DNA of 48,441 nt, taken from assembly GCA_021777355.1 (NCBI GenBank), contig JAJYDO010000011.1, positions 1 to 48,441 of the forward strand. The letters run 5' to 3'. The notes beneath the pieces were generated by a model, which worked only from the letters and a program-made list of their open reading frames with translations, made no database searches and was not told the DNA's origin. Source of the stretch: Actinomycetes bacterium. GTDB taxonomy: Bacteria > Actinomycetota > Acidimicrobiia > Acidimicrobiales > JABEUL01. Below are positions 1 through 9,174 of this stretch, one piece after another (the stretch's first letter is position 1; every line of letters starts with the position of its first letter). A program made the translations under genes and the position numbers.

Positions 1-2
1 TG

Positions 3-1289
3 GGCAGAGTGTCATTCGTAGTTGATCCATATCTTGCAACAATTTCATTTACGGTTGTGCCTCCACTATTTATCGCTACCTGGTGGTTCAGAGACCGTTC
101 ACGAAGACAGTACGCTTTGGCACGAGAGCGAATTGCTATAGTAAATGCCAATTTACAAGAAGGTATTTCAGGCATAAGAGTGTCGCAGGCCTTCAATCAG
201 GAAAAGAGACACACCACGGCCTTTAAGGAAGTCTCATCTGACTATTTGGAAGCTAGAGTAGGTGCACAAAAGCTTGTGGCTATATATTTTCCTTTTGTGC
301 TGTTTCTTTCAGATGTAGCTACGGCAATTGTCCTCGGCTTCGGATCCCACTTGGTAGTTGACAAAACTATGGCAATAGGATCTCTGATAGCTTTTTTGCT
401 TTTGGTGAATCAATTCTTTAGTCCAATACAGCAGCTGTCGCAGACCTTTGATCAGTGGCAGCAGGCACGGGCATCCATGGCAAAGATTGAAGAGTTGATG
501 TCTGAAAAAGTAACTGTAGAAAATCCCTCGGACGGACTGATCTTTGACCATATTAAAGGTGAGATTTCCTTCCAAGACGTTCATTTTTCATACGTCCACA
601 ACCGTGAACTGGCACTTAGCGGAGCAACATTCAACGTAGCAAGCGGTGAAACTGTAGCTTTGGTTGGAGAAACGGGTGCCGGAAAATCTACAGTTGTGAA
701 GCTGATTGCAAGGTTTTACGATCCTAACGAAGGTGTTGTATCGGTAGATGGAACAGACATTAAGAGATTTAGCCTCCAAAGTTTCCGCCAACACCTCGGT
801 TATGTTCCCCAAGAGGCTTTCTTGTTCACAACGTCAGTGAAAGAAAACATAGCCTATGGAAACCCTAATGCAAGTCCCGCAGAGATCGAACAGGCTGCCA
901 CGGCAGTCGGTGCCCATGAATTTATATCAAGGCTTAGACACGGTTACATGCAGCCAATAGTGGCAGGCGGCAGGTCCCTCTCAGCTGGACAGAGGCAGCT
1001 AATTGCCCTTGCCAGGGCAAAACTGGTGAACCCCTCAATCCTTCTTTTAGACGAAGCTACAGCTAACTTGGATCTATCCACCGAGGCCAAGGTCCAAAAG
1101 GCAATGGAAGTCGTGTCAAAGGAGAGAACAACCATCCTGATAGCACACAGGCTTCAAAGCGCCAAAACGGCTAGTCGAATCATTGTCCTTGACCAAGGAA
1201 AAGTAGTTGAAACCGGCACTCACGATACACTAATTGCAAAGGGAGGGTATTATGCCAAAATGTGGAATGCTTATGCTATTGCTAAGTGA
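3..1289 (+). CDS. ABC exporter, fused permease-ATPase (5' end outside window)
   Basis: This is the C-terminal part of an MsbA/LmrA-type ABC exporter, which pumps a lipid, peptide or drug across the cytoplasmic membrane using ATP. The visible part holds the end of the transmembrane domain (hydrophobic stretches in the first 135 residues) and a complete nucleotide-binding domain: Walker A GETGAGKST, Q-loop YVPQEAF, signature LSAGQRQ, Walker B ILLLDEAT and switch histidine IAHRL. The frame is open to the first base of the window, so the listed GTG at position 9 is internal and the protein is cut by the window edge. Half-transporters of this type often work as heterodimers, and a partner may lie to the left. 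The substrate cannot be told from the sequence. Confidence 0.93.
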   Translation, partial: GRVSFVVDPYLATISFTVVPPLFIATWWFRDRSRRQYALARERIAIVNANLQEGISGIRVSQAFNQEKRHTTAFKEVSSDYLEARVGAQKLVAIYFPFVLFLSDVATAIVLGFGSHLVVDKTMAIGSLIAFLLLVNQFFSPIQQLSQTFDQWQQARASMAKIEELMSEKVTVENPSDGLIFDHIKGEISFQDVHFSYVHNRELALSGATFNVASGETVALVGETGAGKSTVVKLIARFYDPNEGVVSVDGTDIKRFSLQSFRQHLGYVPQEAFLFTTSVKENIAYGNPNASPAEIEQAATAVGAHEFISRLRHGYMQPIVAGGRSLSAGQRQLIALARAKLVNPSILLLDEATANLDLSTEAKVQKAMEVVSKERTTILIAHRLQSAKTASRIIVLDQGKVVETGTHDTLIAKGGYYAKMWNAYAIAK

Positions 1290-1345
1290 AGGTACATCTA
1301 AGAGAATCTTTTAAATGAGATCTATTGACAACGAGATAAAAGTTC

Positions 1346-2626
1346 ATGAATGAAAACTTTTTAACAAGCCAAATTGAGAAATCTTCAGGATCCACCTGGG
1401 ATGCAGTAGTCTCCCAAATTAGAAGAGCGGGTGAGATTTTAGGGATAAGTGAAGACATAATTGAAGTAATAATTGCTCCGGAAAGATCTCTAAAGGTATC
1501 AATTCCAATAAAGAGAGATAGCGGAAAAATCGAAATATTCCAGGGGTGGCGTATACTCCACGACACGACTAGAGGTCCGGGAAAGGGTGGCATTAGATAC
1601 CACTCAGAATTAACAGAGGAGACACTGATGGCATTGAGCGCCGAGATGTCTCTTAAAACGGCATTAGTTGGAATCCCTTTTGGCGGCGCCAAAGGAGGGG
1701 TAAAGGTAGATCCCAGAAAGCTTTCACAATCCGAGCTCGAACGACTCACCCGCAGATTCGCCCTTGAAATTTCATCGTTAATCGGTCCTGCCAAAGATGT
1801 CCCGGCGCCCGATATAAATACGGATGCAAATGTCATGGCTTGGTTTGCAGACACCATCTGGAACATCAGCGGCAATTTCCAAAGTGCAACAATAACCGGC
1901 AAGCCATTTGCCATTGGCGGAGTTATGGGCCACCAAGGCGCAACTGCACAAGGCGTGGTGACAGTATGTAAGCGGCTTCTTGAAAAGCACAATGCAGGTC
2001 TGGCAGGCACTAGAGTCGCTATTCAAGGACTCGGGAAAGTTGGAGGTCCGCTGGCTTTTCTTCTATCTTCTTTAGGCGCTCGAATAGTTGGGGCCCAAGA
2101 CATTTCTGGAACGATAACAAACCGGGCGGGAATAAATATCGCCAAACTTCTCTCGCATATTGAAAACAGGAATCCGATCTCGACTTTTGGCGAGGCAGAA
2201 CCTATATCTCCTGATGATTTTTGGTCGCTTGACTGCGATGTTCTTATTCCTGCTGCACTCGGAGGAGTAATTGATAGCCAAATTGCTTCAAAAATCAAGG
2301 CTCGTTTTGTAGTCGAGGCCGCAAACGGTCCAACGCTTGGATCGGGAGATGAGGAATTCAATACAAGGGGAGTAATCGTAGCTCCAGATATTCTTGCCAA
2401 CGCAGGCGGAGTCGTAGCTTCTTCATTCGAGTGGGCTCAAGACCTCCAAGGCTACCTCTGGGAAGAAGAACTCACTGCCACGCGTATTAGAGACACCATG
2501 GAAAAAGCATTTGATTCAACTTGGGCTAAAGCAGAAGTTTTAGGAGTTAGTTTAAGAATAGGAGCAGTCGCCCTTGCAGTGGAAAAGATCGCAGAAGCCC
2601 ATCGATTGCGAGGTTTGATCTTCTAA
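1346..2626 (+). CDS. gdhA: Glutamate dehydrogenase (Glu/Leu/Phe/Val dehydrogenase family)
   Basis: Catalyses reversible oxidative deamination of glutamate to 2-oxoglutarate and ammonia in the cytoplasm. The 426-residue length is that of the hexameric bacterial enzymes. The N-terminal dimerisation/catalytic domain has the substrate lysine in PFGGAKGG (about K116) and the catalytic aspartate in VPAPDINT (about D156). The C-terminal Rossmann domain starts with AIQGLGKVGG near residue 225. GKPFAIGG before the Rossmann domain is typical of glutamate rather than leucine or phenylalanine dehydrogenases, although amino-acid specificity is inferred. The gene has its own start after a 56-base gap from the ABC gene. 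No strong ribosome-binding site is visible before the ATG. Confidence 0.92.
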   Translation: MNENFLTSQIEKSSGSTWDAVVSQIRRAGEILGISEDIIEVIIAPERSLKVSIPIKRDSGKIEIFQGWRILHDTTRGPGKGGIRYHSELTEETLMALSAEMSLKTALVGIPFGGAKGGVKVDPRKLSQSELERLTRRFALEISSLIGPAKDVPAPDINTDANVMAWFADTIWNISGNFQSATITGKPFAIGGVMGHQGATAQGVVTVCKRLLEKHNAGLAGTRVAIQGLGKVGGPLAFLLSSLGARIVGAQDISGTITNRAGINIAKLLSHIENRNPISTFGEAEPISPDDFWSLDCDVLIPAALGGVIDSQIASKIKARFVVEAANGPTLGSGDEEFNTRGVIVAPDILANAGGVVASSFEWAQDLQGYLWEEELTATRIRDTMEKAFDSTWAKAEVLGVSLRIGAVALAVEKIAEAHRLRGLIF

Positions 2627-2641
2627 TCAGCTGCACACTCA

Positions 2642-2663
2642 ACTAACTCCCAACTGTGTTAGT
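2642..2663. terminator. Hairpin between convergent genes, possible bidirectional terminator
   Basis: ACTAAC and GTTAGT form a perfect 6-bp stem around a 10-base loop in the 38-base gap between the convergent glutamate dehydrogenase and surface-protein genes. No long T-run follows on either strand, so terminator strength is uncertain. Confidence 0.4.
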
Positions 2664-2664
2664 C

Positions 2665-3975
2665 CTATTTACCTTTCTTCAGCCTAAATACCAGCAATCC
2701 ACCCAATACAAGCAGAGCAATACTCAGCAAGGTCTCTCCAAAGAACGGCTTACCTGTTGAAGCACTAAGGGAATTGGTCACAATTGGTGCAGTTGTAGAA
2801 GAATTCGATGTTGGTGCAAGAGTGGTTGAAGAAGCAGTGGTTACAGGAGCAGTTGTTGGAGGTGCAGTAGTTGGGGGTGCGACAATACTGGTTGTAGAAA
2901 GAGTTCCATTTGCAAGAACGCTCACTTCGGCAGATGCGACTTCATATCCAGTTCCCGAAGTATCTCCTGCACACACTTTTGAGGTGTCGTTACCTGGGAA
3001 AACGCTAGATCCAAGATCTTGCTCACAAACAAATACGTTGTAGTTGCCAGTGGCAAGGCCGGATGGCAGGGTCAGAGTTCCGCCCATTTGGGGAGCAAAA
3101 AGTGTCGTGCCGTCATAACAATCATTTGTTATTTGGACATTGGAAGGAGACAGCGAGATAATCGAACCGCCTCCAACGGGTTGCAACTCGGCTTCGATGA
3201 AATTGGTAGCAGTATATCCATAGCCACCGCCTGTACCACAAGTTGCAGGAGGCGGCGTAGGTGTGGTTCCGTTAACAACGGCCTGTACAGCTTGAATTGC
3301 ATCCGCTGCCCAAAAACTTGTACTCCCAGAAGCATCTCCCAAAGTCACGGTAAGACCAGAGCTTGGCGCAACAAGTGCAAGAGTTGGTAGAGCCGGAGCA
3401 GATTCACTGGCATACAGATCAAGAGTCTCAGCAACCGGGGCCAGCGATGCATTCACCACTGCAATGGCACATCCAAAAAGACCTTCATTTATCTGGGCCT
3501 GAGTAGGGGGGCACTGTGCATTTGTATCCTTCGTCGCCGTAAATGTGGCTGGCAATGCCAAGTCGAATCCGGTACAAGTAGTGGCGTCCGGACAAAGTGT
3601 ATCATGGGTGGCAAGAGGTTTAGCTAATGGTGGACCTGCCTCATTAATTTGAGACACACCGGTAGTTCCGACAGCTGCCAACAGCGAAGCCTGTACCGCA
3701 GCTGCAGGATTGGCGCTTGAATTGCAGTCTATGTATACCACCGTGGACCCTCCAACCACCCCGGTAATGATCTGAGTTCCCGCAGCACTCATTACGGTTC
3801 CAGGACCGGATGCAATGGAATAGTTACATTGAGATGAAGTTGCAGCTCTAGCCGAACCATTTGAACCTACTCCGACCACTGCGGAAAGAAAACCTGCCGT
3901 CATAAAAACCAAAACCGCTACCGTCAAACGGACAATGCTGGATCTCTCCTTAAGGAAAGCTTTCTTGAACCTCAT
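2665..3975 (-). CDS. Secreted surface protein with Thr/Pro stalk and C-terminal membrane anchor
   Basis: Family not recognised. The N-terminus is a long signal peptide (basic start, hydrophobic LTVAVLVFMTAGFLSAVVGV, then an Ala-rich cleavage zone near SARAA). The middle is Ala/Thr/Ser-rich with scattered cysteines. A Thr/Pro/Ala linker (TTAPPTTAPVTTASSTT) leads to a hydrophobic segment with a basic tail, FRLKKGK. This is the layout of a wall-spanning protein held by a sortase or a membrane anchor. The residues before the hydrophobic segment read LSASTG, not a canonical LPXTG. The ORF track starts four codons earlier, but that upstream ATG overlaps a GGAGG five bases before MRFKKAF, so I place the start at 3975. 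A good promoter lies upstream. Confidence 0.8.
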   Translation of the reverse strand: MRFKKAFLKERSSIVRLTVAVLVFMTAGFLSAVVGVGSNGSARAATSSQCNYSIASGPGTVMSAAGTQIITGVVGGSTVVYIDCNSSANPAAAVQASLLAAVGTTGVSQINEAGPPLAKPLATHDTLCPDATTCTGFDLALPATFTATKDTNAQCPPTQAQINEGLFGCAIAVVNASLAPVAETLDLYASESAPALPTLALVAPSSGLTVTLGDASGSTSFWAADAIQAVQAVVNGTTPTPPPATCGTGGGYGYTATNFIEAELQPVGGGSIISLSPSNVQITNDCYDGTTLFAPQMGGTLTLPSGLATGNYNVFVCEQDLGSSVFPGNDTSKVCAGDTSGTGYEVASAEVSVLANGTLSTTSIVAPPTTAPPTTAPVTTASSTTLAPTSNSSTTAPIVTNSLSASTGKPFFGETLLSIALLVLGGLLVFRLKKGK

Positions 3976-4046
3976 CGAAACCTCCATAGTTCATAAAATA
4001 AAAGAAGCAAGCGAGACGCAAAATTCCCTACTCACCACACTAACCC

Positions 4047-4076
4047 ATTTTAACTCTTAATTTAACCAGGAGTCAA
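4047..4076 (-). promoter_or_regulatory. Predicted sigma-70-type promoter of the surface-protein gene
   Basis: On the minus strand TTGACT (-35, 5 of 6) and TAAAAT (-10, 5 of 6) are separated by 18 bases, about 70 bases before the start codon. The rest of the 333-base gap 3976-4308 shows no convincing gene. Confidence 0.5.
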
Positions 4077-4296
4077 TACCCAAAAGTTAAGACATTCTAA
4101 GTATAACAAGACATTGAGCAAAACAAAGATGCCTTTAGACTCGATGTTGGGTATAAATTGGTATTAGATGCTAAATAAAGTTACTTGATCCCACCTGCCT
4201 CTAATTAATCTCGGAAATTGCCGCAGCTCTATTTTGCCAAGCCCAGGTACTTGCTTTTCATCATCATTCCCGTTCTAGCTCGACTCATGTTGTAAG

Positions 4297-4302
4297 TATT
4301 AT
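4297..4302 (+). promoter_or_regulatory. -10 element of a probable leaderless transcript (methyltransferase gene)
   Basis: TATTAT lies six bases before the ATG at 4309 and there is no Shine-Dalgarno sequence. Transcription starting about seven bases after the -10 box would begin at the start codon. No clear -35 box is seen. Confidence 0.4.
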
Positions 4303-4308
4303 TATCAC

Positions 4309-4947
4309 ATGACAAAGTCACATTGGGAAAGCTGGCACGATCCCTATAGAGACAAGGACTCCTATCTATCTCATCGACTTGAAACCGTCAAAAGAAGACT
4401 AAAGGAATCAATCGGGCAATTTGAAGTTCCGGTTAAAGTTCTTAGCCTGTGCGCCGGACAAGGTCACGATGTGATTCAGACACTAAGAGAAAACCCTTCT
4501 TTGAACATCTCCAAGGCCTTGTTGGTCGAGCTTGATCCAAAAAATGTTTCCATAGGGGAAGGTGAAATTAGATTATCCGGACTTGAAAACGTAAGCTACC
4601 TTGAGGGGGACGCAGCCAATATGGCATTATATTCAGATTTTGTCCCCGTCGAGATTTTAATGCTTTGTGGAATATTTGGAAATATAACTTTAGAAGACAT
4701 AAGAAAAACTCTTGCCGCATCCAGTTCCTTTTTAACGCTTGGAGGAACTCTTATTTGGACTCGACATCGAAGGAAACCCGATGTAACTCCTAAAATTAGA
4801 AATTGGTGCGAAGAATTTGGATATCAAGAAGTAGCTTTCGATGCTCCAGATAAGGATGACTTTAGCGTAGGGACTTACCAGCTGGAAAAAGCTCCTTTGC
4901 CGTTTGTGTCCGACGGAAAATTATTTCAATTCATTACTTCCAATTAA
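4309..4947 (+). CDS. Class I SAM-dependent methyltransferase
   Basis: A 212-residue protein with a Rossmann-type SAM-binding fold. Motif I is VLSLCAGQGHDV (about residues 44-55), the acidic residue that binds the ribose is in LLVELDP (about residues 77-83), and the motif around LEGDAANM gives the adenine-contacting acidic residue. The start SHWESWHDPY and the late TRHRRKPD stretch do not match any methyltransferase subfamily whose substrate I know, so the target is open. The gene stands alone, between divergent and convergent neighbours, and is probably translated from a leaderless transcript. It ends 24 bases from the convergent ABC permease gene. Confidence 0.8.
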   Translation: MTKSHWESWHDPYRDKDSYLSHRLETVKRRLKESIGQFEVPVKVLSLCAGQGHDVIQTLRENPSLNISKALLVELDPKNVSIGEGEIRLSGLENVSYLEGDAANMALYSDFVPVEILMLCGIFGNITLEDIRKTLAASSSFLTLGGTLIWTRHRRKPDVTPKIRNWCEEFGYQEVAFDAPDKDDFSVGTYQLEKAPLPFVSDGKLFQFITSN

Positions 4948-4971
4948 GGAACTCATTGAGTAAGAAGAACT

Positions 4972-6120
4972 TTATTTATTTGAAATAACATGCCTTAGTC
5001 GAGTTGAAGAGATAACAACCAATATCACTGAAAAAGCAAGTAAAGCAAGTACGTCGGGAAGAATTTGCCCAATGCCAGCTCCGTTGTAGATTAATTTTAC
5101 GAAAGCATCCATCGCCCAAGCTTGCGGGGCAATATGACCAAACTCTGCCATTGCTGGTCCCACAATGGAAGTTGGCCACATGCAACCCCCCAACATGCCT
5201 AGAGCAATACCCGCTACGGTCCCTATTGCAATAGCTTGTTCAGAAGATTTTGCAACGGTGCCAAGTAAAGTGGAAGCTCCGGCGGCACAGAGAGAAAGCA
5301 CTACTAATAAAACTCCAAGTGCAAGAGGATCGCCAAAATTAACTCCAAGCATTACGCGGCCAATAACTACGAGAAAAACACATTGCCCTATTGCGAGAAA
5401 AAACAGTCCGAGCATATGGCCAATTACAACTGATATTGGTCTCACAGGAGCGGCAAGGATTCTCGAAAATACTCCAAGCTTGCGTGTATCTACAAATGCC
5501 GATGATGCCCCAAGGAGCGTAATGAAAACAAATAAAACAAGGTTTGATGGAGCAGTATAAGAGAAAGGACTCTGTTGTTGACTAACTTTCTTTGATATGA
5601 GAGTTTCGGCCGAATTTGTCAGTTTCTCAGCTTCGGCTAAAGCTTTATCAAGGGATATATGATTTTTTTTCGAAGCCTGAAGAGCTGCAGTCCACTCCGA
5701 GGACACTACAGCTACAGCAGCGGTAACAATTGTTCTAGCAGTTATTGCGGGAGCTTGCCCAGCCGGTGCGATTAAATCAATTGAAGGATTTTTTCCTTCA
5801 TCCACCTGTGACATGAAGTTTTGAGGAATTTCAACCCCGGCGACCACGCGTCCTCTCAGAATGTCATCTTGCATCTGAGGAAGGTTGTTGTAGTAGTGAA
5901 GTGACACGGAGTTGGAACTCTCAAGTACTGAAACGAGCCTTTGAGTAATTTGGTCGTTGGATTTTATTATTAGACCTATTGGTGCAGGGTGGTTGCTCCC
6001 GAAAAGTACCCCGACTAACAGCATTATGACCACAGGGAATAAAATGGCTACCCCTGCTAATCTTTGATCTTTGGCAGCTCTGCGCCTGCCTACCCATAGA
6101 AGCGCATGGATCGACCTCAA
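4972..6120 (-). CDS. ABC-2 type permease (second permease of export operon)
   Basis: Membrane subunit of a DrrB/YhfE-like multidrug or lipid exporter. The topology is the ABC-2 pattern: one N-terminal transmembrane segment (GVAILFPVVIMLLVGVLF), a large extracytoplasmic domain of about 170 residues, then five or so C-terminal membrane segments. It begins with TTG, and that codon overlaps the TGA stop of the upstream permease (TTGA), which implies translational coupling and a 1:1 heterodimer with it. Last gene of the operon TetR - ATPase - permease - permease. It ends near the convergent methyltransferase gene. The substrate is unknown. Confidence 0.88.
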   Translation of the reverse strand: MRSIHALLWVGRRRAAKDQRLAGVAILFPVVIMLLVGVLFGSNHPAPIGLIIKSNDQITQRLVSVLESSNSVSLHYYNNLPQMQDDILRGRVVAGVEIPQNFMSQVDEGKNPSIDLIAPAGQAPAITARTIVTAAVAVVSSEWTAALQASKKNHISLDKALAEAEKLTNSAETLISKKVSQQQSPFSYTAPSNLVLFVFITLLGASSAFVDTRKLGVFSRILAAPVRPISVVIGHMLGLFFLAIGQCVFLVVIGRVMLGVNFGDPLALGVLLVVLSLCAAGASTLLGTVAKSSEQAIAIGTVAGIALGMLGGCMWPTSIVGPAMAEFGHIAPQAWAMDAFVKLIYNGAGIGQILPDVLALLAFSVILVVISSTRLRHVISNK

Positions 6121-7367
6121 AGCTCCACCACTCTTCCTATCCTTATAAGGGAGGCAATTCCGAAAACAATCGCTATGGTTCCCAATACTTCAATTGGACC
6201 AAGTACCCCAGAAAACCCAAATCCTTCCTGGGAAAGCCGCCCAAATCCAACCAATGCCCAGCCGTTCGGGGTCGTGAGACTAATTGTTTGCATCCACGGT
6301 GGCAAACTTCCCGGGGGAAAGAAGTTACCCCCCAAAAGGGCAAGTGCAAATCCAACAATTGCAGACGCGGAAAATGCTTGCTGCTCTGTTTTGGCAAGAG
6401 AAGTTAAAAATATTGAAAGGCCGCACATGGCAAGAGTAGTGGCTACGATCAGCAAGGCTACGCCTAAAGGATTTCCCCAGGAAGCGCCAAAGATTACTGC
6501 CGTTTCTCCCCAAAGAAGAAAAACGCTGACCAAAGAGAGCACCAAGATGGAAAGTATTTTTCCCGCCACTACAGCCCCTGATCTAACTGGCGCAGCGGCC
6601 AGACGGGTAAGCGTCCCGCCTGATCTTTCAGCAACAATTCCTCTCGCCCCCATTCCTGCACCTATAAAGAGAAACACTATTGCCATTGATGGGGCAAAGT
6701 ACCCAATAATGTTTTTTCCGGAACCAAAATCACTGGACTTTAGAGTAAATGGCAAGGGCGTAACTGCCCCTTGCACGGAAAGGCTTAGAAAATCATTCGG
6801 CGAATTTGCCACACTTGTCGTTGTCTTTGGTTGATTTGCACCTGTGATTTCCGTTGTAGTTGCCACAAGCAATCCGGTATAAATTCTCGAATCGATCGAA
6901 GCTGCGATCCCTTTGGCCACTTGACCTGGGACCGCAGAAGAGCCTGAAGAAATGACTGCTATAGAGTATTTGTCAGGCAGTTTCGACGACTGGACAAACA
7001 TGGTGGAATAGAGATCCTTAATATTTTTCAATAGATCCGTAAAACTGCCTTTAGAGCCTAAATCCCCGGGCACGATAATTCCCGCATCAATAGTGTGATT
7101 GGATATCCCCGAGTTTACTTGCGCCACGCTATTAAACCTTTTAATAGTTATGTAGCCGGGAAGCGCTGCTTCGGCCAAACCTGAGTTCACAATAGATATT
7201 GAGGCTGCATTGGGGCTGGTAATCACAATTCCGACTCTGACTAGTCCTGCGGTCTGTGCATTTCCAAACGCCAGCCCAAGAATACTGGCAAGCACAAAAG
7301 GAGCAATGAAGGATGTGATAATGGCGCTTTTGTCTCTTATGCGTCGCTTGAAGTCAAGCCAAGTCAC
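6117..7367 (-). CDS. ABC-2 type permease (first permease of export operon)
   Basis: Paralogue and probable partner of the following permease. It has a first membrane segment (IITSFIAPFVLASILGLAF), a long external domain to about residue 220, then membrane segments including MAIVFLFIGAGMGARGIVAERSGGT, where the ERS-GT stretch is typical of ABC-2 permeases. The track start is GTG, with no clear ribosome-binding site ahead of it. The frame stays open upstream to the end of the ATPase gene, so a slightly earlier non-ATG start is possible. The two-permease, one-ATPase arrangement is common in actinobacterial exporters of drugs or lipids. Confidence 0.87.
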   Translation of the reverse strand: MTWLDFKRRIRDKSAIITSFIAPFVLASILGLAFGNAQTAGLVRVGIVITSPNAASISIVNSGLAEAALPGYITIKRFNSVAQVNSGISNHTIDAGIIVPGDLGSKGSFTDLLKNIKDLYSTMFVQSSKLPDKYSIAVISSGSSAVPGQVAKGIAASIDSRIYTGLLVATTTEITGANQPKTTTSVANSPNDFLSLSVQGAVTPLPFTLKSSDFGSGKNIIGYFAPSMAIVFLFIGAGMGARGIVAERSGGTLTRLAAAPVRSGAVVAGKILSILVLSLVSVFLLWGETAVIFGASWGNPLGVALLIVATTLAMCGLSIFLTSLAKTEQQAFSASAIVGFALALLGGNFFPPGSLPPWMQTISLTTPNGWALVGFGRLSQEGFGFSGVLGPIEVLGTIAIVFGIASLIRIGRVVEL

Positions 7368-7399
7368 GCTTAGGACTACATAAAACGAGTTAGGAACTT

Positions 7400-8368
7400 T
7401 CAGTCTCTTAACTCCCGTCCGGTTAGCGCCAAAAATACTGCCTCTAGATTGGGCTCGACCACTTCCAGCGAAGTAAGTGGCAAGTGGTTTTCGATCAAAG
7501 CTTCAATGACACTTGGTAGCTTTAATCTGGCTTGAGGAATAAGAACTTCTATCTCATCACCAATTTCAATGACTTCTTGAACTCCTTGAAGTTTTCTTAA
7601 GACCTCTGCGCCCTCTCGATGCATTCCGCTCACACTTATGCGAATACGGTCAAGCGAGCCGAGTTGTTCTACTAGTTCACGCCTAGTGCCTTCAGCCACA
7701 ATTTGACCTTTATCTATTATTCCTACTCTGTCACAGAGTCTTTCAGCCTCTTCCATATAGTGAGTCGTATAGAGGACCGCCATCCCTTCGTTGCTTAGAA
7801 GCTGAACGGCTTCTAAAATGGCATTACGGCTCTGAGGATCCACTCCAACTGTCGGTTCGTCAAGTACCAGGAGAGAGGGCTTATGCAAAAGACCCGCTGC
7901 AATGTTTGCACGGCGTTTCATTCCACCGCTAAAACTCTCGATACGGTCATCTCGTCGATCAATAAGTCCTACAGTTTCAAGCGTTTCGTTAATGCGGCCT
8001 TCCAAATCGCGCCCAGAAAGACCGTAAAGCTTGCCGAAAAACCTAAGATTATCTGAAGCGCTCAACTCCGGATAAAGTGCGAGATCTTGAGGAACGTAAC
8101 CAATATCTCTCTTGGGCAGAATGGATTTATGGTTGAGTTCTTTTCCATTTACTTTTACCTCTCCGCTGTCTTTTTGTAGAAGTCCGCACGCGATTGAGAT
8201 AGTTGTGGTCTTTCCCGCTCCGTTGGGGCCCAACATTCCATAGCACTCGCCTTGGTCGATATGGAAGCTTATGTCGTTAACGGCTTTTCTGGAGGCAAAG
8301 CTTTTTACCAAATGGCTGCATTCCAACACCGGCAAAGAGCCTGTTCCTGATACTTTTTCGATTTTCAT
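7400..8368 (-). CDS. ABC transporter ATP-binding protein (DrrA-like)
   Basis: Cytoplasmic ATPase that powers the two downstream permeases. Walker A GPNGAGKTTT (about residues 49-58), Q-loop YVPQDLALYP, signature FSGGMKRR, Walker B LLVLDEPT and switch histidine TTHYMEE are all intact. A C-terminal domain of about 90 residues (from EQLGSLDRIRISV) is the DUF4162-type tail found in DrrA-like subunits. The gene follows the TetR gene by 23 bases and precedes the first permease by 32 bases, so the four genes are very likely one operon under TetR control. Confidence 0.93.
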   Translation of the reverse strand: MKIEKVSGTGSLPVLECSHLVKSFASRKAVNDISFHIDQGECYGMLGPNGAGKTTTISIACGLLQKDSGEVKVNGKELNHKSILPKRDIGYVPQDLALYPELSASDNLRFFGKLYGLSGRDLEGRINETLETVGLIDRRDDRIESFSGGMKRRANIAAGLLHKPSLLVLDEPTVGVDPQSRNAILEAVQLLSNEGMAVLYTTHYMEEAERLCDRVGIIDKGQIVAEGTRRELVEQLGSLDRIRISVSGMHREGAEVLRKLQGVQEVIEIGDEIEVLIPQARLKLPSVIEALIENHLPLTSLEVVEPNLEAVFLALTGRELRD

Positions 8369-8391
8369 AACGCGTAAGGCACTTCGGGCAA

Positions 8392-9099
8392 TTAATTACT
8401 TTCGTTACCGGATGATATATAAAGGAGAGCTTTGAGCGAAAACTTCATAACCGCTTCTGCGCTATCACTTGAATGTCCTTGCACTCTTAGAGATTCCCAA
8501 GCATTCCAGGACGAGACAACTTCAATTGCACTTGCATAAATAGATCGATCGCTGCGTTTATAACTCTTTATTTCATTGGCGAAAACTTTATTTACCTCTT
8601 CTAAGCTCAGCGCGTGGAATAAGTCTCTGGAGCGCCGCAGTTCCGCCGAGTGCATCTCTATTGCCAAAGCAGCCCTTCTAACGGGCGTTAGGGCCTCTAG
8701 GATACGGCTCCTCTGTTTGACATAGGCATCGATGCGCTCTGCAAGCGGGAGACTTGGAGAAATATCTTCTGACATGGCAAGTATGCGAGATAGTTGCCTT
8801 TCCGCCAGAGCTTTGTGCAGTTCTTCTAAGTCTACGAAGTGCTGAAATACGCTTCTCTCGGAAACTCCAGCCCTAACTGCAATCTGCCTTGCAGTTGGCG
8901 AGATGTCTCCCTCTACGATCAGATCCAGTAAAGCATCAATTATGGCCAAACGAGTCCTGGTCGCACGGGCTTGTCTCCCGTCTTGAGAAGCCGCAGGGGA
9001 TTTCTTTGCCAGAACCTTTTCTTTGCTCTTTGATATTGGCTTGGGGTTTACCTCTTCGAAGGCATCTGGGACAATTTGGAGATTTCTTTCAGCTTCCAC
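8392..9099 (-). CDS. TetR family transcriptional regulator of the export operon
   Basis: 235 residues. A basic, Lys/Ala-rich N-terminal extension of about 40 residues precedes the helix-turn-helix: TRTRLAIIDALLDL, then TARQIAVRAGVSERSVFQHF (about residues 65-85). The rest is an alpha-helical ligand-binding domain. As first gene of the ABC export operon it most likely represses the operon and itself until the exported compound, or a related ligand, binds. The start is GTG, and the leader to the divergent monooxygenase gene is about 160 bases and contains inverted repeats that could be its operator. Confidence 0.88.
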   Translation of the reverse strand: MEAERNLQIVPDAFEEVNPKPISKSKEKVLAKKSPAASQDGRQARATRTRLAIIDALLDLIVEGDISPTARQIAVRAGVSERSVFQHFVDLEELHKALAERQLSRILAMSEDISPSLPLAERIDAYVKQRSRILEALTPVRRAALAIEMHSAELRRSRDLFHALSLEEVNKVFANEIKSYKRSDRSIYASAIEVVSSWNAWESLRVQGHSSDSAEAVMKFSLKALLYISSGNESN

Positions 9100-9106
9100 G
9101 CATGAA

Positions 9107-9136
9107 AGGCTAGCGCCTAAAGCGGGGAAACGCTAG
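9107..9136. promoter_or_regulatory. Inverted repeats next to TetR start, candidate operator
   Basis: AGGC-TAGC-GCCT (9107-9118) is a short imperfect palindrome. It overlaps a wider repeat, CTAGCG at 9110-9115 and CGCTAG at 9131-9136. Both lie just upstream of the TetR start codon, where autorepression sites usually sit. Confidence 0.35.
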
Positions 9137-9174
9137 AGAAAGTATTAAATTTGCATAGAATCTGCGAAAAGATA

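Noticed and set aside
1282-2010. Minus-strand ORF of 242 codons opposite glutamate dehydrogenase
   Set aside because: It is entirely antisense to a well-supported gene and has no domain pattern.
3019-3390. Plus-strand ORF of 123 codons
   Set aside because: It is antisense to the surface-protein gene, with low-complexity composition. It is a shadow ORF.
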